DNA of 52,203 nt from Flammeovirga aprica JL-4 (GTDB taxonomy: Bacteria > Bacteroidota > Bacteroidia > Cytophagales > Flammeovirgaceae), in contig NZ_JABANE010000062.1 of the NCBI RefSeq assembly GCF_012844305.1, forward strand, positions 1-52,203, written 5' to 3'. Made by a program: the position numbers and the translations under genes. Positions 1 to 7,934 of the stretch are shown one piece after another; position 1 is the first letter of the stretch; each line of letters starts with the position of its first letter. The notes under the pieces are model-generated. The model had not been told where the DNA came from, ran no database searches, and was given only the letters and a program-made list of their open reading frames with translations.

Positions 1-70
1 CGTATGAATTGAGAGGTTCACGTACGGTTCTGTGAGAAGTTAGGGGTGAGATTCCCCTAGCTTACTCGAC
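1..70 (+). mobile_element. Group II intron, 3' end (domains V and VI)
   Basis: The first bases read as the distal half of a group II intron domain V: a short stem closed by a GAGA (GNRA) tetraloop at about 11-14, followed by CGTACGGTTC, the usual 3' strand of domain V. Domain VI follows as a stem of AGTTAGGGG with CCCCTAGCT at about 38-62. The tail CTTACTCGAC at 61-70 matches the 3' ends I know from bacterial group II introns, so the 3' splice junction is placed after base 70. The rest of the intron and any reverse transcriptase/maturase lie upstream, outside the window. The intron runs on the plus strand, antisense to the ankyrin gene it interrupts. Confidence 0.88.
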
Positions 71-513
71 TGTGTGGTGTTTTATAATTTCTTTCAACTC
101 GTCAGTTCCAAAGGCACTCATTATATCATCTGACAGATATGTGATATCGGCTCCTTTGTCTAGAAGACATTTAAGAATAGTTGCATCTTTCTCATTATAA
201 GCAGTTACAATTGATGTATTGAGAAGTTGTCCTTTATTTACGTTAATGTCAACTCCGTTATCAACGGCAAATTTCAATCCTTCAAATTCATTGTTGTGAA
301 CCGCATAATAAGTTCCTTGGTAATCATAATTTGAAAGGTCAGAACAAGGGAAATTAAATATTCAGCAGTTTCTATTTTGGAATATGCAATTGCGTTTTCA
401 AGAGCTACATCAATTTCAAGTTGAGTATAATCTGTCTTTAGAAGATTTTTCAATTCGCTTAAATTTCCATCTCCAGCAAGAAGTTCAATTTTAGTGGCTC
501 TCGACTCTTTCAT
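71..513 (-). pseudogene. Ankyrin-repeat protein, frameshifted and cut by the intron
   Basis: Two minus-strand reading frames together make one ankyrin-repeat protein. The N-terminal part (513 to about 350) has repeat-like text such as GNLSELKNLLKTD and ALENAIAYSKIETAEYLISL. The other frame continues with SDLSNYDYQGTYYAVHNNEF, then GLKFAVDNGVDINV and ILKCLLDKGADITYLSD. The frames join near 345-352, where a single missing base would restore one frame, so a 1-nt deletion (or a sequencing error) is the likely cause. The C-terminus is replaced by the intron end: the last codons before the stop come from intron sequence. Ankyrin proteins of this size often sit in polymorphic-toxin immunity clusters, which fits the neighbour at 525-941, but no toxin is visible. 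Confidence 0.7.
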
Positions 514-524
514 TGGCCTTATTT

Positions 525-941
525 TCAGTATTCGTTCTTTATTTCAATTACCTGACCTGACGTATATAAGTCTTCCAATTTTGACTTTAATATCTGCCAG
601 GATAGTTCCCCAATTGAAGTTTTATATGTGGGTGTCGAATCTATAAACTCTTTCAAAAACCAAGGTTCAACGACTCTGAAGTTAGGATGGTCAGCTAACT
701 CCACTTCTACTGTTAGTCCATTTTTATTATAGAATCCACATTGAGTCCCGTGAAAAGCATATTTCCAACTATCATTCATTTGTCCCCTTCTAGGAATTTT
801 TTCATTTCTAACCCAAATAAAATCTTCGAATTGGTTTTTATTGCTGATATCGAAATCAAATTTATTTCCTAGTTCGAAAATCAGCTTCCTACAAAGGAGT
901 CTATATTCTTCAATAGCATTTATTAATTCCTGGTTTTCCAT
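525..941 (-). CDS. Small hypothetical protein, DUF6896-like (possible immunity protein)
   Basis: This encodes 138 residues from MENQELINAIEEY; an upstream ATG at 962 would add seven residues. It has no signal peptide or membrane segment. The C-terminal half contains KYAFHGTQCGFYNKNG, then a beta-rich stretch and a Trp/Phe-rich end (VEPWFLKEFI), which resembles DUF6896 proteins as I remember them. Members of that group often occur beside polymorphic toxins and other immunity proteins. The gene lies 12 bases upstream of the broken ankyrin gene on the same strand, so the two were probably co-transcribed. The family call is tentative and no activity can be assigned. Confidence 0.5.
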   Translation of the reverse strand: MENQELINAIEEYRLLCRKLIFELGNKFDFDISNKNQFEDFIWVRNEKIPRRGQMNDSWKYAFHGTQCGFYNKNGLTVEVELADHPNFRVVEPWFLKEFIDSTPTYKTSIGELSWQILKSKLEDLYTSGQVIEIKNEY

Positions 942-1865
942 TTTCTCAATACCACACAACATTTGATAAACACCACCATGTCATATTATATTTTGCTAAA
1001 CACCATGACGTTTATCCATTAGTATTAAATTTTTTACTTTAACAGACTAAAAATAACATTGCTCTATGAATTATCAAATAATTGATGTTGTTATTTTTAG
1101 ATGTAATACAAATTGACTTTAGAATTTGTAAAAACTGCTTTTCTATATTTATTCAATCATGTATGTATCCTCATGAAAAACCTCTATTTAGACTTGAAGT
1201 TGTATATAATACTAAAGTGAATACGCGTCTTATTATCAAATTTGCAAAATGCTTGAGATTTATCCGAGTTGTAATCGTTTATACACGTTTATATTTGCTT
1301 ATTATTAGAAAATTTGAAATTAGGGTTCCATTACTTCCTATAATTTTTATCTAAGAAATGGCTAGAGTTTACCTTTGTATTTAAGAAACCAAACCCTAAC
1401 CTAATTCCACAAATTTATCTCCATCAGAAGAAAATTAAGAGAAAGCCACAGCCCCATATCATCCATAAAATTGAAGTAACTACCATTGTATTAAGTGTTG
1501 AATAGAGCAGCATTTTCCCTTAGGTAATACAAAAAGAATAAGCACTGCCATTTTCAAATGTTACAAATCAAACCATTCTAAAATCCAATGCCAATAATTT
1601 TTCGTTGAAAAACGACAAAAATCACAAAAAACTTAATGTTGTCATTAAGATGTGCGCATATCTTAAAATCTTGCTTTATGTGTGTTTAAATGCGGTTTTT
1701 TCTTGTTTTTAATCTGTGCATATGCGTTTTTTTGGAGTGTAAAAAAGTCTTAAATTTTACATTTGTTTATCTCAAAATTCGGTTCAGATGCAACTCTTTC
1801 TAGTATACTTGAAGTGTTATTTTACTTGCGATTAGAAAATCAATTATACCTATTAGAATTACGAA
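942..1865. other. AT-rich intergenic region upstream of PUL 1
   Basis: I see no convincing gene in about 920 bases; the longest open frame (1082-1354, plus) has low-complexity, membrane-like text and no recognisable start context. The stretch separates a minus-strand gene from the plus-strand PUL, so it should hold the PUL 1 promoter. Candidate Bacteroidetes minus-7 boxes are TACCTTTG at 1370-1377 and TACATTTG at 1758-1765, but neither has a TTG exactly 19 bases upstream. Palindromes at 1645-1666 and 1718-1725 are possible operator elements. If the 1370 box is used, the first sulfatase would have a leader of nearly 500 nt. Confidence 0.5.
1645..1666. promoter_or_regulatory. 22-bp palindrome, candidate operator
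   Basis: The sequence around AAGATGTGCGCATATCTT, extended by TT on the left and AA on the right, is a 22-bp inverted repeat with one mismatched pair (52 against 59 of 1600). The half-site core TGCGCA recurs loosely about 60 bases downstream as GTGCATATGC (palindrome GCATATGC at 1718-1725). Both lie within 220 bases of the first PUL gene. It has no loop, so a dimeric DNA-binding protein site is likelier than a terminator. The bound factor is unknown. Confidence 0.4.
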
Positions 1866-3503
1866 ATGAAGAACTTGTACTTGATCAGTTTACTACTGTT
1901 GATTACTACTACAGCTTTTTCTCAAGAAAAAGACCAACGTCCAAATATCATCTATATAATGTCAGATGATCATGCGTTGCAGGCCATCAGTGCTTATGGG
2001 CATGAGATTTCAAAAGTTGCACCTACGCCTAACATTGATCGAATTGCGAAAGAAGGAATTCAGTTCAATCAAAGTTTTGTGACCAACTCTTTATGTGGGC
2101 CGTCAAGAGCGACGATGCTTACGGGTAAGTACAGTCACAAAAATGGTTTCAGACATAACTCAGATACGTTTGATGCTTCTCAAAATACTTGGGTAAAAGA
2201 GTTGAACAACGTTGGTTATGCAACGGCTATTATTGGTAAGTGGCACTTGAAAAGTACGCCAGAAGGATTTGATCACTGGAATATTTTAAATGATCAAGGT
2301 GAGTACTATAATCCTGACTTCATTTCTGGTGGTGATACTACTATGGTAGAAGGGTATACTACTGATTTAATCACTGACTACTCGTTGGGGTGGTTAGAAG
2401 AGCAAAAAGACAAGAATGAGCCATTTGCTTTATTGATTCACCACAAAGCACCACACAGAAACTGGATGCCTCCATTGAGATATGCGAATGAGTTTGACAA
2501 TGTGGAGTTCCCTGTTCCAGATACTTATTTTGATGACTACGAAGGGAGAGTAGCGGCATCTACGCAAGAGATGAACGTTTACCGTGATATGCAAGAAGGA
2601 CATGATTTGAAAATGTCTGTAGAGGAAGGAAGCGACGAATGGAGAAAAGATATCTGGCCTCACTTATTTGCTCGTTTAACGCCTGAGCAAAAAGAAGGAT
2701 GGCACAAGGCTTACAGAGCTAAAAACGACAAAATGCACCAAGCAAACTATTCTGAAAAGGATTTGGCACTTTGGAAATACCAACGTTACCTTCAAGACTA
2801 CTGCGGTACTGTAAAAGCAGTTGACGAAAACATTGGTAGAGTTTTAGATTACTTAGACGAGAACGGTTTAGCTGAAAATACAATCATTGTTTATACTTCA
2901 GATCAAGGTTTCTACTTAGGTGAGCACGGATGGTTCGACAAGCGTTTCATGTACGAAGAGTCTTTCAAAACGCCATTAGTAATGCGTTATCCTAAAGAGA
3001 TCAAAGCTGGTAAAGAAGCAGAAGCATTCGTTCAAAACATTGACTACGGTCCAACTTTCTTGGATTTTGCAGGGGTAGAAGTACCGGAAGATATGCAAGG
3101 AACTTCTTTAAGAGAAATCACGAAGAAAGGTAAAACACCAAAAGACTGGAGAGAGTCAGTGTACTACCACTACTATGAATACCCTGGTTTCCACAAGGTG
3201 AAAAGACAGTATGGTGTAAGAACACAAGATTACAAATTGATTCACTTCTACTTTGATAACGATGACTATGAGTTCTATGATCTAAAGAAAGATCCACAAG
3301 AAATGAACAACGTGATCAATGATCCTGCTTATGCAAAGCAAATCAGTGAGTTGAAAGTAGAGTTAGCACGTTTGATGAAAGAAGCAGATGAGCCTGATTT
3401 TGAAGAGTGGAAAGACACGAACTACAGAAAAGAGGCACGTTTGAAAAAGCGTAAGGAAATGATGAAGCAGAAGAGACTTCAACAAAAAAACAATAGTAAA
3501 TAA
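1866..3503 (+). CDS. S1 family sulfatase (6-O-sulfatase-like), secreted
   Basis: This 545-residue protein has a signal peptide (cleavage likely after TTAFSQ). The type I sulfatase fold is shown by PNIIYIMSDDH with metal-binding Asp34/Asp35, the formylglycine motif CGPSRATMLTG with Cys77, GKWHL, and SDQGFYLGEHG. The Cys form needs oxidation to formylglycine by a maturase, which is not in the window. The segment HHKAPHRNWMPP and the long insert before the second metal motif resemble S1_11 enzymes, whose known members remove 6-O-sulfate from GlcNAc; a gluco-configured 6-sulfate would fit the GH144/GH3 neighbours, but this is inference. The C-terminus is very Lys/Arg-rich. It is the first PUL 1 gene, about 25 bases before the GH144 gene. 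Confidence 0.93.
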   Translation: MKNLYLISLLLLITTTAFSQEKDQRPNIIYIMSDDHALQAISAYGHEISKVAPTPNIDRIAKEGIQFNQSFVTNSLCGPSRATMLTGKYSHKNGFRHNSDTFDASQNTWVKELNNVGYATAIIGKWHLKSTPEGFDHWNILNDQGEYYNPDFISGGDTTMVEGYTTDLITDYSLGWLEEQKDKNEPFALLIHHKAPHRNWMPPLRYANEFDNVEFPVPDTYFDDYEGRVAASTQEMNVYRDMQEGHDLKMSVEEGSDEWRKDIWPHLFARLTPEQKEGWHKAYRAKNDKMHQANYSEKDLALWKYQRYLQDYCGTVKAVDENIGRVLDYLDENGLAENTIIVYTSDQGFYLGEHGWFDKRFMYEESFKTPLVMRYPKEIKAGKEAEAFVQNIDYGPTFLDFAGVEVPEDMQGTSLREITKKGKTPKDWRESVYYHYYEYPGFHKVKRQYGVRTQDYKLIHFYFDNDDYEFYDLKKDPQEMNNVINDPAYAKQISELKVELARLMKEADEPDFEEWKDTNYRKEARLKKRKEMMKQKRLQQKNNSK

Positions 3504-3529
3504 TTTTGTCAATAATGGTTTTAGCTACT

Positions 3530-5161
3530 ATGAAAACGAAAACTATATTATCAGTTTTTGGATGTGGACTACTTTTCATTCTAATGGGTTACACGTATAG
3601 TGTGACCCGTCTAGAAAAAGAAGAAGATCGTTTTCAAAAGGATAGAAAAATCTTTGAAGAAACGCACAGAGCTTCTTTTGATTATTTCTGGGAATTAGGG
3701 CATCCGGTATCAGGACTCACTCCAAGAAGGTCATTGAAAAACAAGAAGTATGAAATTGGTATCGGGGCTTCTGGTTTTGGTATTCAGGCAATTATTGTTG
3801 GAGCACATAGAGGTTGGGTAACAAGAGAGCAAGTCTTGAACCGTATGTTGAAAATGACGGATTTCTTAGAAAATAAGGCCGTTCGTTTCCACGGTGTTTA
3901 CCCTCACTTGATCCACGGTAAAACGGGAGAGTTGATTCACTTTGGTGGCCAAGATGGCGCGGACGTTCAAGAAACGTCCAACTTAATGATGGGGTTATTG
4001 ATGGCGAGAGCTTATTTTGATCAAGATACACCAAAGGAAAACCAACTGAGAGAAGAAATTACAAAATTATGGGAAGCGGTAGATTACACTATGCATGAGC
4101 ACCAAAATGCGTTGTGGTGGAATCACTCTTACCAGCAAAAAGAGAACAAAGGCCTGAAGTTGTTGATGAAAGGGTATACTGAATCAATGACAAGTTATGT
4201 TTTAGCATTGGGTCATCCTTCAAAAGGAATCAAAAAGAGTTCGTATAGAGGTTATGTGGAAGGTAAAAACTTTGTAAACGGTAAAGAATACTACGGTTAT
4301 ACATTGGATGTTGGAAAGCCAAAAGGTGGACCATTGTACCTTGCTCAAACTCCATTCTTGGCGTTAGATCCAAGAGACATGGAAGACCAATATACTTACT
4401 ATTGGAAGAGAAGTATCAATCACTCATTGATCAACTGGACCTACTGCAGTAAGTTCGCTCCAAAAGAATTCCAATACAACAAGGAAGATTGGGGCTTAAC
4501 AGCTTCTCAAACTCCATCAGAAGACGGTGGTTATAACAACATGGCAGGGCCAGGTCCAAAAGACAAGGGTGTTATTGCACCTTCGGCGGCATTGGGTGTA
4601 TTCCCATATGTTCCTTATCAGTCGATGTTGGCGTTGAGAAACTTCTACGAAAACCATAAAGAAGGACTTTGGGGAGAATACGGTTTCAAAGATGCTTACA
4701 GCAAGAAACGTGATTGGTATTCTGACCGTTACTTAGGTTTGGATCAGGGGAGAACAGTGATTATGATGGAAAATTATAGAAGTGGTCTTTTCTGGGAATT
4801 GTCTAAGAAAGTTCCTGAATTACAAGTGGCTTTAGGTAAGATGGGGATCAAATCTCCAAAACATAAGAATGGCTTCCCGTTAGCAGTGATCGAGAAATCA
4901 TCTAAATCAGTTCAGTTATATCGTCATCCTGATTTAGAAAAGTATCATCTTGATTTCTACACAGACAAGGATGCAACTATTTCATTCTACTTGAAATCTA
5001 CTAAAGCAGAAAAGAAGTTGGAGATCCAATCGGAACAGAAGTTTGAAGCAGGTTTACATCAACTTCAGTTCGAAAAAGATAATATTCTAGCTGGTACAAA
5101 AGGCATTTTAGTCATGAAAATGGGTAAAAAAGAAATTGAATTACCAGTTCAATTATTCTAA
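3530..5161 (+). CDS. GH144-like glucoamylase-fold enzyme (probable beta-1,2-glucanase)
   Basis: This is about 543 residues from ATG 3530 (MKTKTILSV); an ATG at 3515 is also possible. A short hydrophobic N-terminus acts as signal or anchor. Two halves match the PF10091/GH144 (alpha/alpha)6 family: the N-terminal half with SFDYFWELGHPVSGL, IGIGASGFGIQAIIVGAHRG, FHGVYPHLIHGKTGE and DVQETSNLMMGLL; the C-terminal half with WGLTAS, KGVIAPSAALGVFPYVPY, LWGEYGFKDAY and YLGLDQGRTVIMMENYRSG. Founding GH144 enzymes are endo-beta-1,2-glucanase (Chitinophaga) and a sophorose-releasing exo-enzyme (Parabacteroides). The family call is strong; the linkage specificity is inferred. A beta-sandwich tail of about 90 residues follows. 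It lies just downstream of the first sulfatase and upstream of a GH3, so it probably cuts the main chain. Confidence 0.85.
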   Translation: MKTKTILSVFGCGLLFILMGYTYSVTRLEKEEDRFQKDRKIFEETHRASFDYFWELGHPVSGLTPRRSLKNKKYEIGIGASGFGIQAIIVGAHRGWVTREQVLNRMLKMTDFLENKAVRFHGVYPHLIHGKTGELIHFGGQDGADVQETSNLMMGLLMARAYFDQDTPKENQLREEITKLWEAVDYTMHEHQNALWWNHSYQQKENKGLKLLMKGYTESMTSYVLALGHPSKGIKKSSYRGYVEGKNFVNGKEYYGYTLDVGKPKGGPLYLAQTPFLALDPRDMEDQYTYYWKRSINHSLINWTYCSKFAPKEFQYNKEDWGLTASQTPSEDGGYNNMAGPGPKDKGVIAPSAALGVFPYVPYQSMLALRNFYENHKEGLWGEYGFKDAYSKKRDWYSDRYLGLDQGRTVIMMENYRSGLFWELSKKVPELQVALGKMGIKSPKHKNGFPLAVIEKSSKSVQLYRHPDLEKYHLDFYTDKDATISFYLKSTKAEKKLEIQSEQKFEAGLHQLQFEKDNILAGTKGILVMKMGKKEIELPVQLF

Positions 5162-5212
5162 CTACTATCTATATTGGTCGCTTTTATTGTTTAAGATGAT
5201 CTCTTTGTGGAG

Positions 5213-5351
5213 CGTACACCATAGTTAAAACTATGGGCAAGTGGTAGTTGAACCTATCCAAGACTAAAGTCTTGAAGGTTCATAACGGAGACAACACTTC
5301 AGTGTTGTTGGAGTCGGTATCACCTGCCCATGACTTTAGTCGTGGTGCACG
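5213..5351 (+). repeat. 139-bp four-hairpin repeat, copy 1
   Basis: Four palindromes follow one another: H1 CCATAGTTAAAACTATGG (5219-5236), H2 CAAGACTAAAGTCTTG (5259-5274), H3 CAACACTTCAGTGTTG (5292-5307) and H4 CCATGACTTTAGTCGTGG (5328-5345). H2 is extended by an outer stem TGAACCT/AGGTTCA. The whole is closed by CGTACACC at 5213 with GGTGCACG at 5344-5351, giving a cloverleaf-like figure. Two further copies of identical length are at 15576 and 47091. The hairpin style (ACT-NN-AGT at every tip) resembles REP palindromes moved by Y1/RAYT-type transposases, but no such transposase is in the window. It lies between the GH144 and GH3 genes. Confidence 0.88.
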
Positions 5352-5607
5352 AATCACAAGAAACATTGATAATGTAGTTCGAAGTCAGGAGACAATGTTC
5401 AGTTCCAAGTGACGCTATCGCTTAACACTTGAAACAGGGACATCATCAGCCCATGACTTCAGTCATGGGACTACAAGACAATACATTTTAAGGCAATAAA
5501 AGCCCAGGATAAACACAAAACATACATTGCAAAAGACCTAGTTGAATACTGCTAGGTCTACGCTAACATTTCAACATTGAATTACAGAACTACCTAATAG
5601 ATTGAAT
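5352..5607. repeat. Degenerate relative of the four-hairpin repeat, with solo palindrome
   Basis: The solo palindrome CCCATGACTTCAGTCATGGG at 5450-5469 is a copy of hairpin H4, preceded by ATCATCAGC as in the full repeats. Upstream, 5403-5434 forms a long imperfect hairpin with arms CAAGTG and CACTTG around GCTATCGC. The rest of this 256-base piece up to the GH3 start shows nothing else; a GH3 promoter may lie here, but no clear minus-7/minus-33 pair stands out. It seems to be a decayed second unit placed beside copy 1. Confidence 0.6.
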
Positions 5608-7860
5608 ATGAACAGAATTTTATTTACACTTACAGCCTTATTTTTAGGCAGTGCTCTTTACGCTCAAAATATTGAGGAGAAGGTAGAGAGTTTATTAAAA
5701 GAAATGACTCTAGAAGAGAAAATTGGTCAGATGACACAGTTTACTTCTTCAGGTGACGTTACAGGTCCTACACTAAGAGGAAATGTAGAAAAAGAAGTGA
5801 AAGCAGGTAATGTAGGTTCATTATTCAATGCTTTTAAAGCTTCATATACAAGAAAATTACAAAAGATGGCCGTAGAGGAAACACGTTTAGGTATTCCTTT
5901 ATTATTCGGTTATGACGTAATCCACGGTCACAGAACGTTGTTCCCCATTCCACTAGGAGAGGCAAGTTCATTTGACTTGGAGGCGATGGAAGAAGCGGCA
6001 AGAATTGCGGCCGTAGAAGCATCAGCTGAAGGTATTCACTGGACATTCGCGCCAATGGTGGACGTAAGTAGAGACCCACGTTGGGGTCGTGTGATGGAAG
6101 GTGCAGGTGAAGATACTTACTACAACAACTTAGTAGCAAAAGCGAGAGTGAAAGGTTTCCAAGGCGATGACTTATCTAAGGAAAATACGATTCTTGCTTG
6201 TGCGAAACACTTCTTAGCGTACGGTGCTCCAATTGCCGGTAGAGATTATAATACAGTGGATATGTCATTACAGACATTGCACGAAGTGTATTTACCTCCA
6301 TTCAAAGCGACTGTTGATGCAGGTGTAGAAACATTCATGACTTCATTCAACGAAATCAACGGTGTTCCAAGTACAGCTAATCCTTATTTATTCAAAGATA
6401 TCTTAAGAGATCAATGGGGATTTGATGGTATGGTTGTAACGGATTATACTGCTATCAATGAGTTAGTTCCTCACGGTACTGCCAAAGACTTAGCACATGC
6501 AGGTGTTCAAGCATTAAAAGCAGGTATCGACATGGATATGGAAGGTGCTGTTTTCTTAGAGACATTAAAAGAGTCAGTAGAGAAAGGTGATGTAACAGAA
6601 GAGGAAATCAACGTTGCAGTAAGAAGAATCTTAACGTTAAAGCACAAATTAGGTCTTTTCGAAGATCCATACAGATACTCTGACGAGGAAAGAGAAGCAC
6701 GTGTAGTGTTGTCAAAAGAGCACAAACAAGCGGCGAGAAAAATTGCTAGAAAGTCAATCGTATTATTGAAAAACGATAATCAAGTTTTACCATTAGACTT
6801 AGAGAAGCAAACAAAGATTGCGGCGATCGGTCCATTGGTAAAAAGCAAAAAAGACGTATTAGGTGCTTGGAAAGCGAAAGGTTCTCCAAAAGATGCCAAG
6901 TCATTATTTGAAGGTTTGAAAGGAGCAACTAAAGGTAAAGCAGAATTACTTTACGCTAAAGGTTGTGACATGAAGAGCGATGACAAAAGCGGTTTTGTGG
7001 AAGCTATTGAAGTAGCAAACCAATCTGACGTTGTAGTATTGGCAATCGGTGAGCCAAGAACAATTTCTGGTGAAGCAAAAAGTAGAACAGACATCACGAT
7101 TCCAGGTGTTCAAACGGAATTATTGGAGGCTTTAAAGGCAACTGGTAAGCCTATCGTAGTGGTATTGATGAACGGTAGACCACTAGCACTTGAGAAAGAA
7201 GATGAGTTGGCGGATGCAATCCTTGAGACATGGCACTTAGGTACTATGGCAGGTCCAGCTATCGCTGATGTGATCTTTGGTAAATACAACCCAGGTGGTA
7301 AACTGCCAATGACATTCCCAAGAAACGTAGGTCAAGTGCCAATCTACTACAATGCGAAGAACACAGGTAGACCATTTGATCCATCACAACCTTCAGGTTA
7401 TAAATCATATTATTTAGATGCACCTAACAGTCCACTGTACCCATTTGGTTACGGTTTGAGCTACACTACTTTTGAGTACGGTGAGATCACATTATCATCT
7501 GATAAAATGACAGATGAGGCGATCACTGCATCTATTGAAGTAACTAACACAGGTGACTATGACGGTGAGGAAGTAGTACAAATGTACATCCAAGATGTGA
7601 TCGGAAAATCAACTCGTCCTTTAAAAGAATTAAAAGGATTTGAGAAGGTTTTCATCAAGAAAGGCGAAACGAAGAAAATCACTTTCACTATTGAAAAAGA
7701 AGCGTTGACATACTTCAGATGGGATATGTCTGAAGGAGTTGAAGCAGGTGATTTTAATGTATATATCGGAACAAACTCTGATGATGTGAAGTCTGCAACA
7801 TTTAATCTGACAAAAGACTACGAAGCATCTACAAACTATAATCCTATCGGATCAAAATAA
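5608..7860 (+). CDS. GH3 beta-glucosidase, periplasmic (BglX-like)
   Basis: This 750-residue protein starts at ATG 5608 (MNRILFTLTALFLG) with a signal peptide cut after ALYAQ. The GH3 N-terminal barrel has the FGYDVIHG and KHFLAYG motifs and the nucleophile in VVTDYTA (Asp279). The second domain holds SGEAKSRTDITIPG (Glu489 as likely acid/base), and a C-terminal fibronectin-like domain begins near SLYPFGYGLSYTTF/EVTNTGDYDGEE. GH3 enzymes remove non-reducing-end glucosyl units in the periplasm; one Bacteroides member found with GH144 prefers sophoro-oligosaccharides, a fitting role here. It precedes the glycan-binding/SusCD genes by 74 bases. Other beta-glucosidic or xylosidic specificities cannot be excluded. 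Confidence 0.92.
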   Translation: MNRILFTLTALFLGSALYAQNIEEKVESLLKEMTLEEKIGQMTQFTSSGDVTGPTLRGNVEKEVKAGNVGSLFNAFKASYTRKLQKMAVEETRLGIPLLFGYDVIHGHRTLFPIPLGEASSFDLEAMEEAARIAAVEASAEGIHWTFAPMVDVSRDPRWGRVMEGAGEDTYYNNLVAKARVKGFQGDDLSKENTILACAKHFLAYGAPIAGRDYNTVDMSLQTLHEVYLPPFKATVDAGVETFMTSFNEINGVPSTANPYLFKDILRDQWGFDGMVVTDYTAINELVPHGTAKDLAHAGVQALKAGIDMDMEGAVFLETLKESVEKGDVTEEEINVAVRRILTLKHKLGLFEDPYRYSDEEREARVVLSKEHKQAARKIARKSIVLLKNDNQVLPLDLEKQTKIAAIGPLVKSKKDVLGAWKAKGSPKDAKSLFEGLKGATKGKAELLYAKGCDMKSDDKSGFVEAIEVANQSDVVVLAIGEPRTISGEAKSRTDITIPGVQTELLEALKATGKPIVVVLMNGRPLALEKEDELADAILETWHLGTMAGPAIADVIFGKYNPGGKLPMTFPRNVGQVPIYYNAKNTGRPFDPSQPSGYKSYYLDAPNSPLYPFGYGLSYTTFEYGEITLSSDKMTDEAITASIEVTNTGDYDGEEVVQMYIQDVIGKSTRPLKELKGFEKVFIKKGETKKITFTIEKEALTYFRWDMSEGVEAGDFNVYIGTNSDDVKSATFNLTKDYEASTNYNPIGSK

Positions 7861-7872
7861 GCACTAAACAAA

Positions 7873-7902
7873 GCTGATGACTGGTGAAAGCCAGTTGTCA
7901 GC
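7873..7902 (+). promoter_or_regulatory. Intercistronic hairpin between GH3 and lipoprotein gene
   Basis: GCTGATGACTGG and CCAGTTGTCAGC form a stem with one internal loop over a TGAAAG loop. It has no U-run behind it, so it is not a classical terminator. It may stabilise the GH3 mRNA end or tune expression of the downstream SusCD block. Confidence 0.45.
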
Positions 7903-7934
7903 CCTCTTACTAATACACTAAATTTATAAATGAA

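Noticed and set aside
1082..1354. Open frame of 90 residues, plus strand
   Set aside because: AT-rich intergenic sequence, no domain, no start context, biased residues.
5213..5469. CRISPR-like array of palindromes
   Set aside because: The hairpins differ in sequence and spacing, there are no regular spacers and no cas genes.
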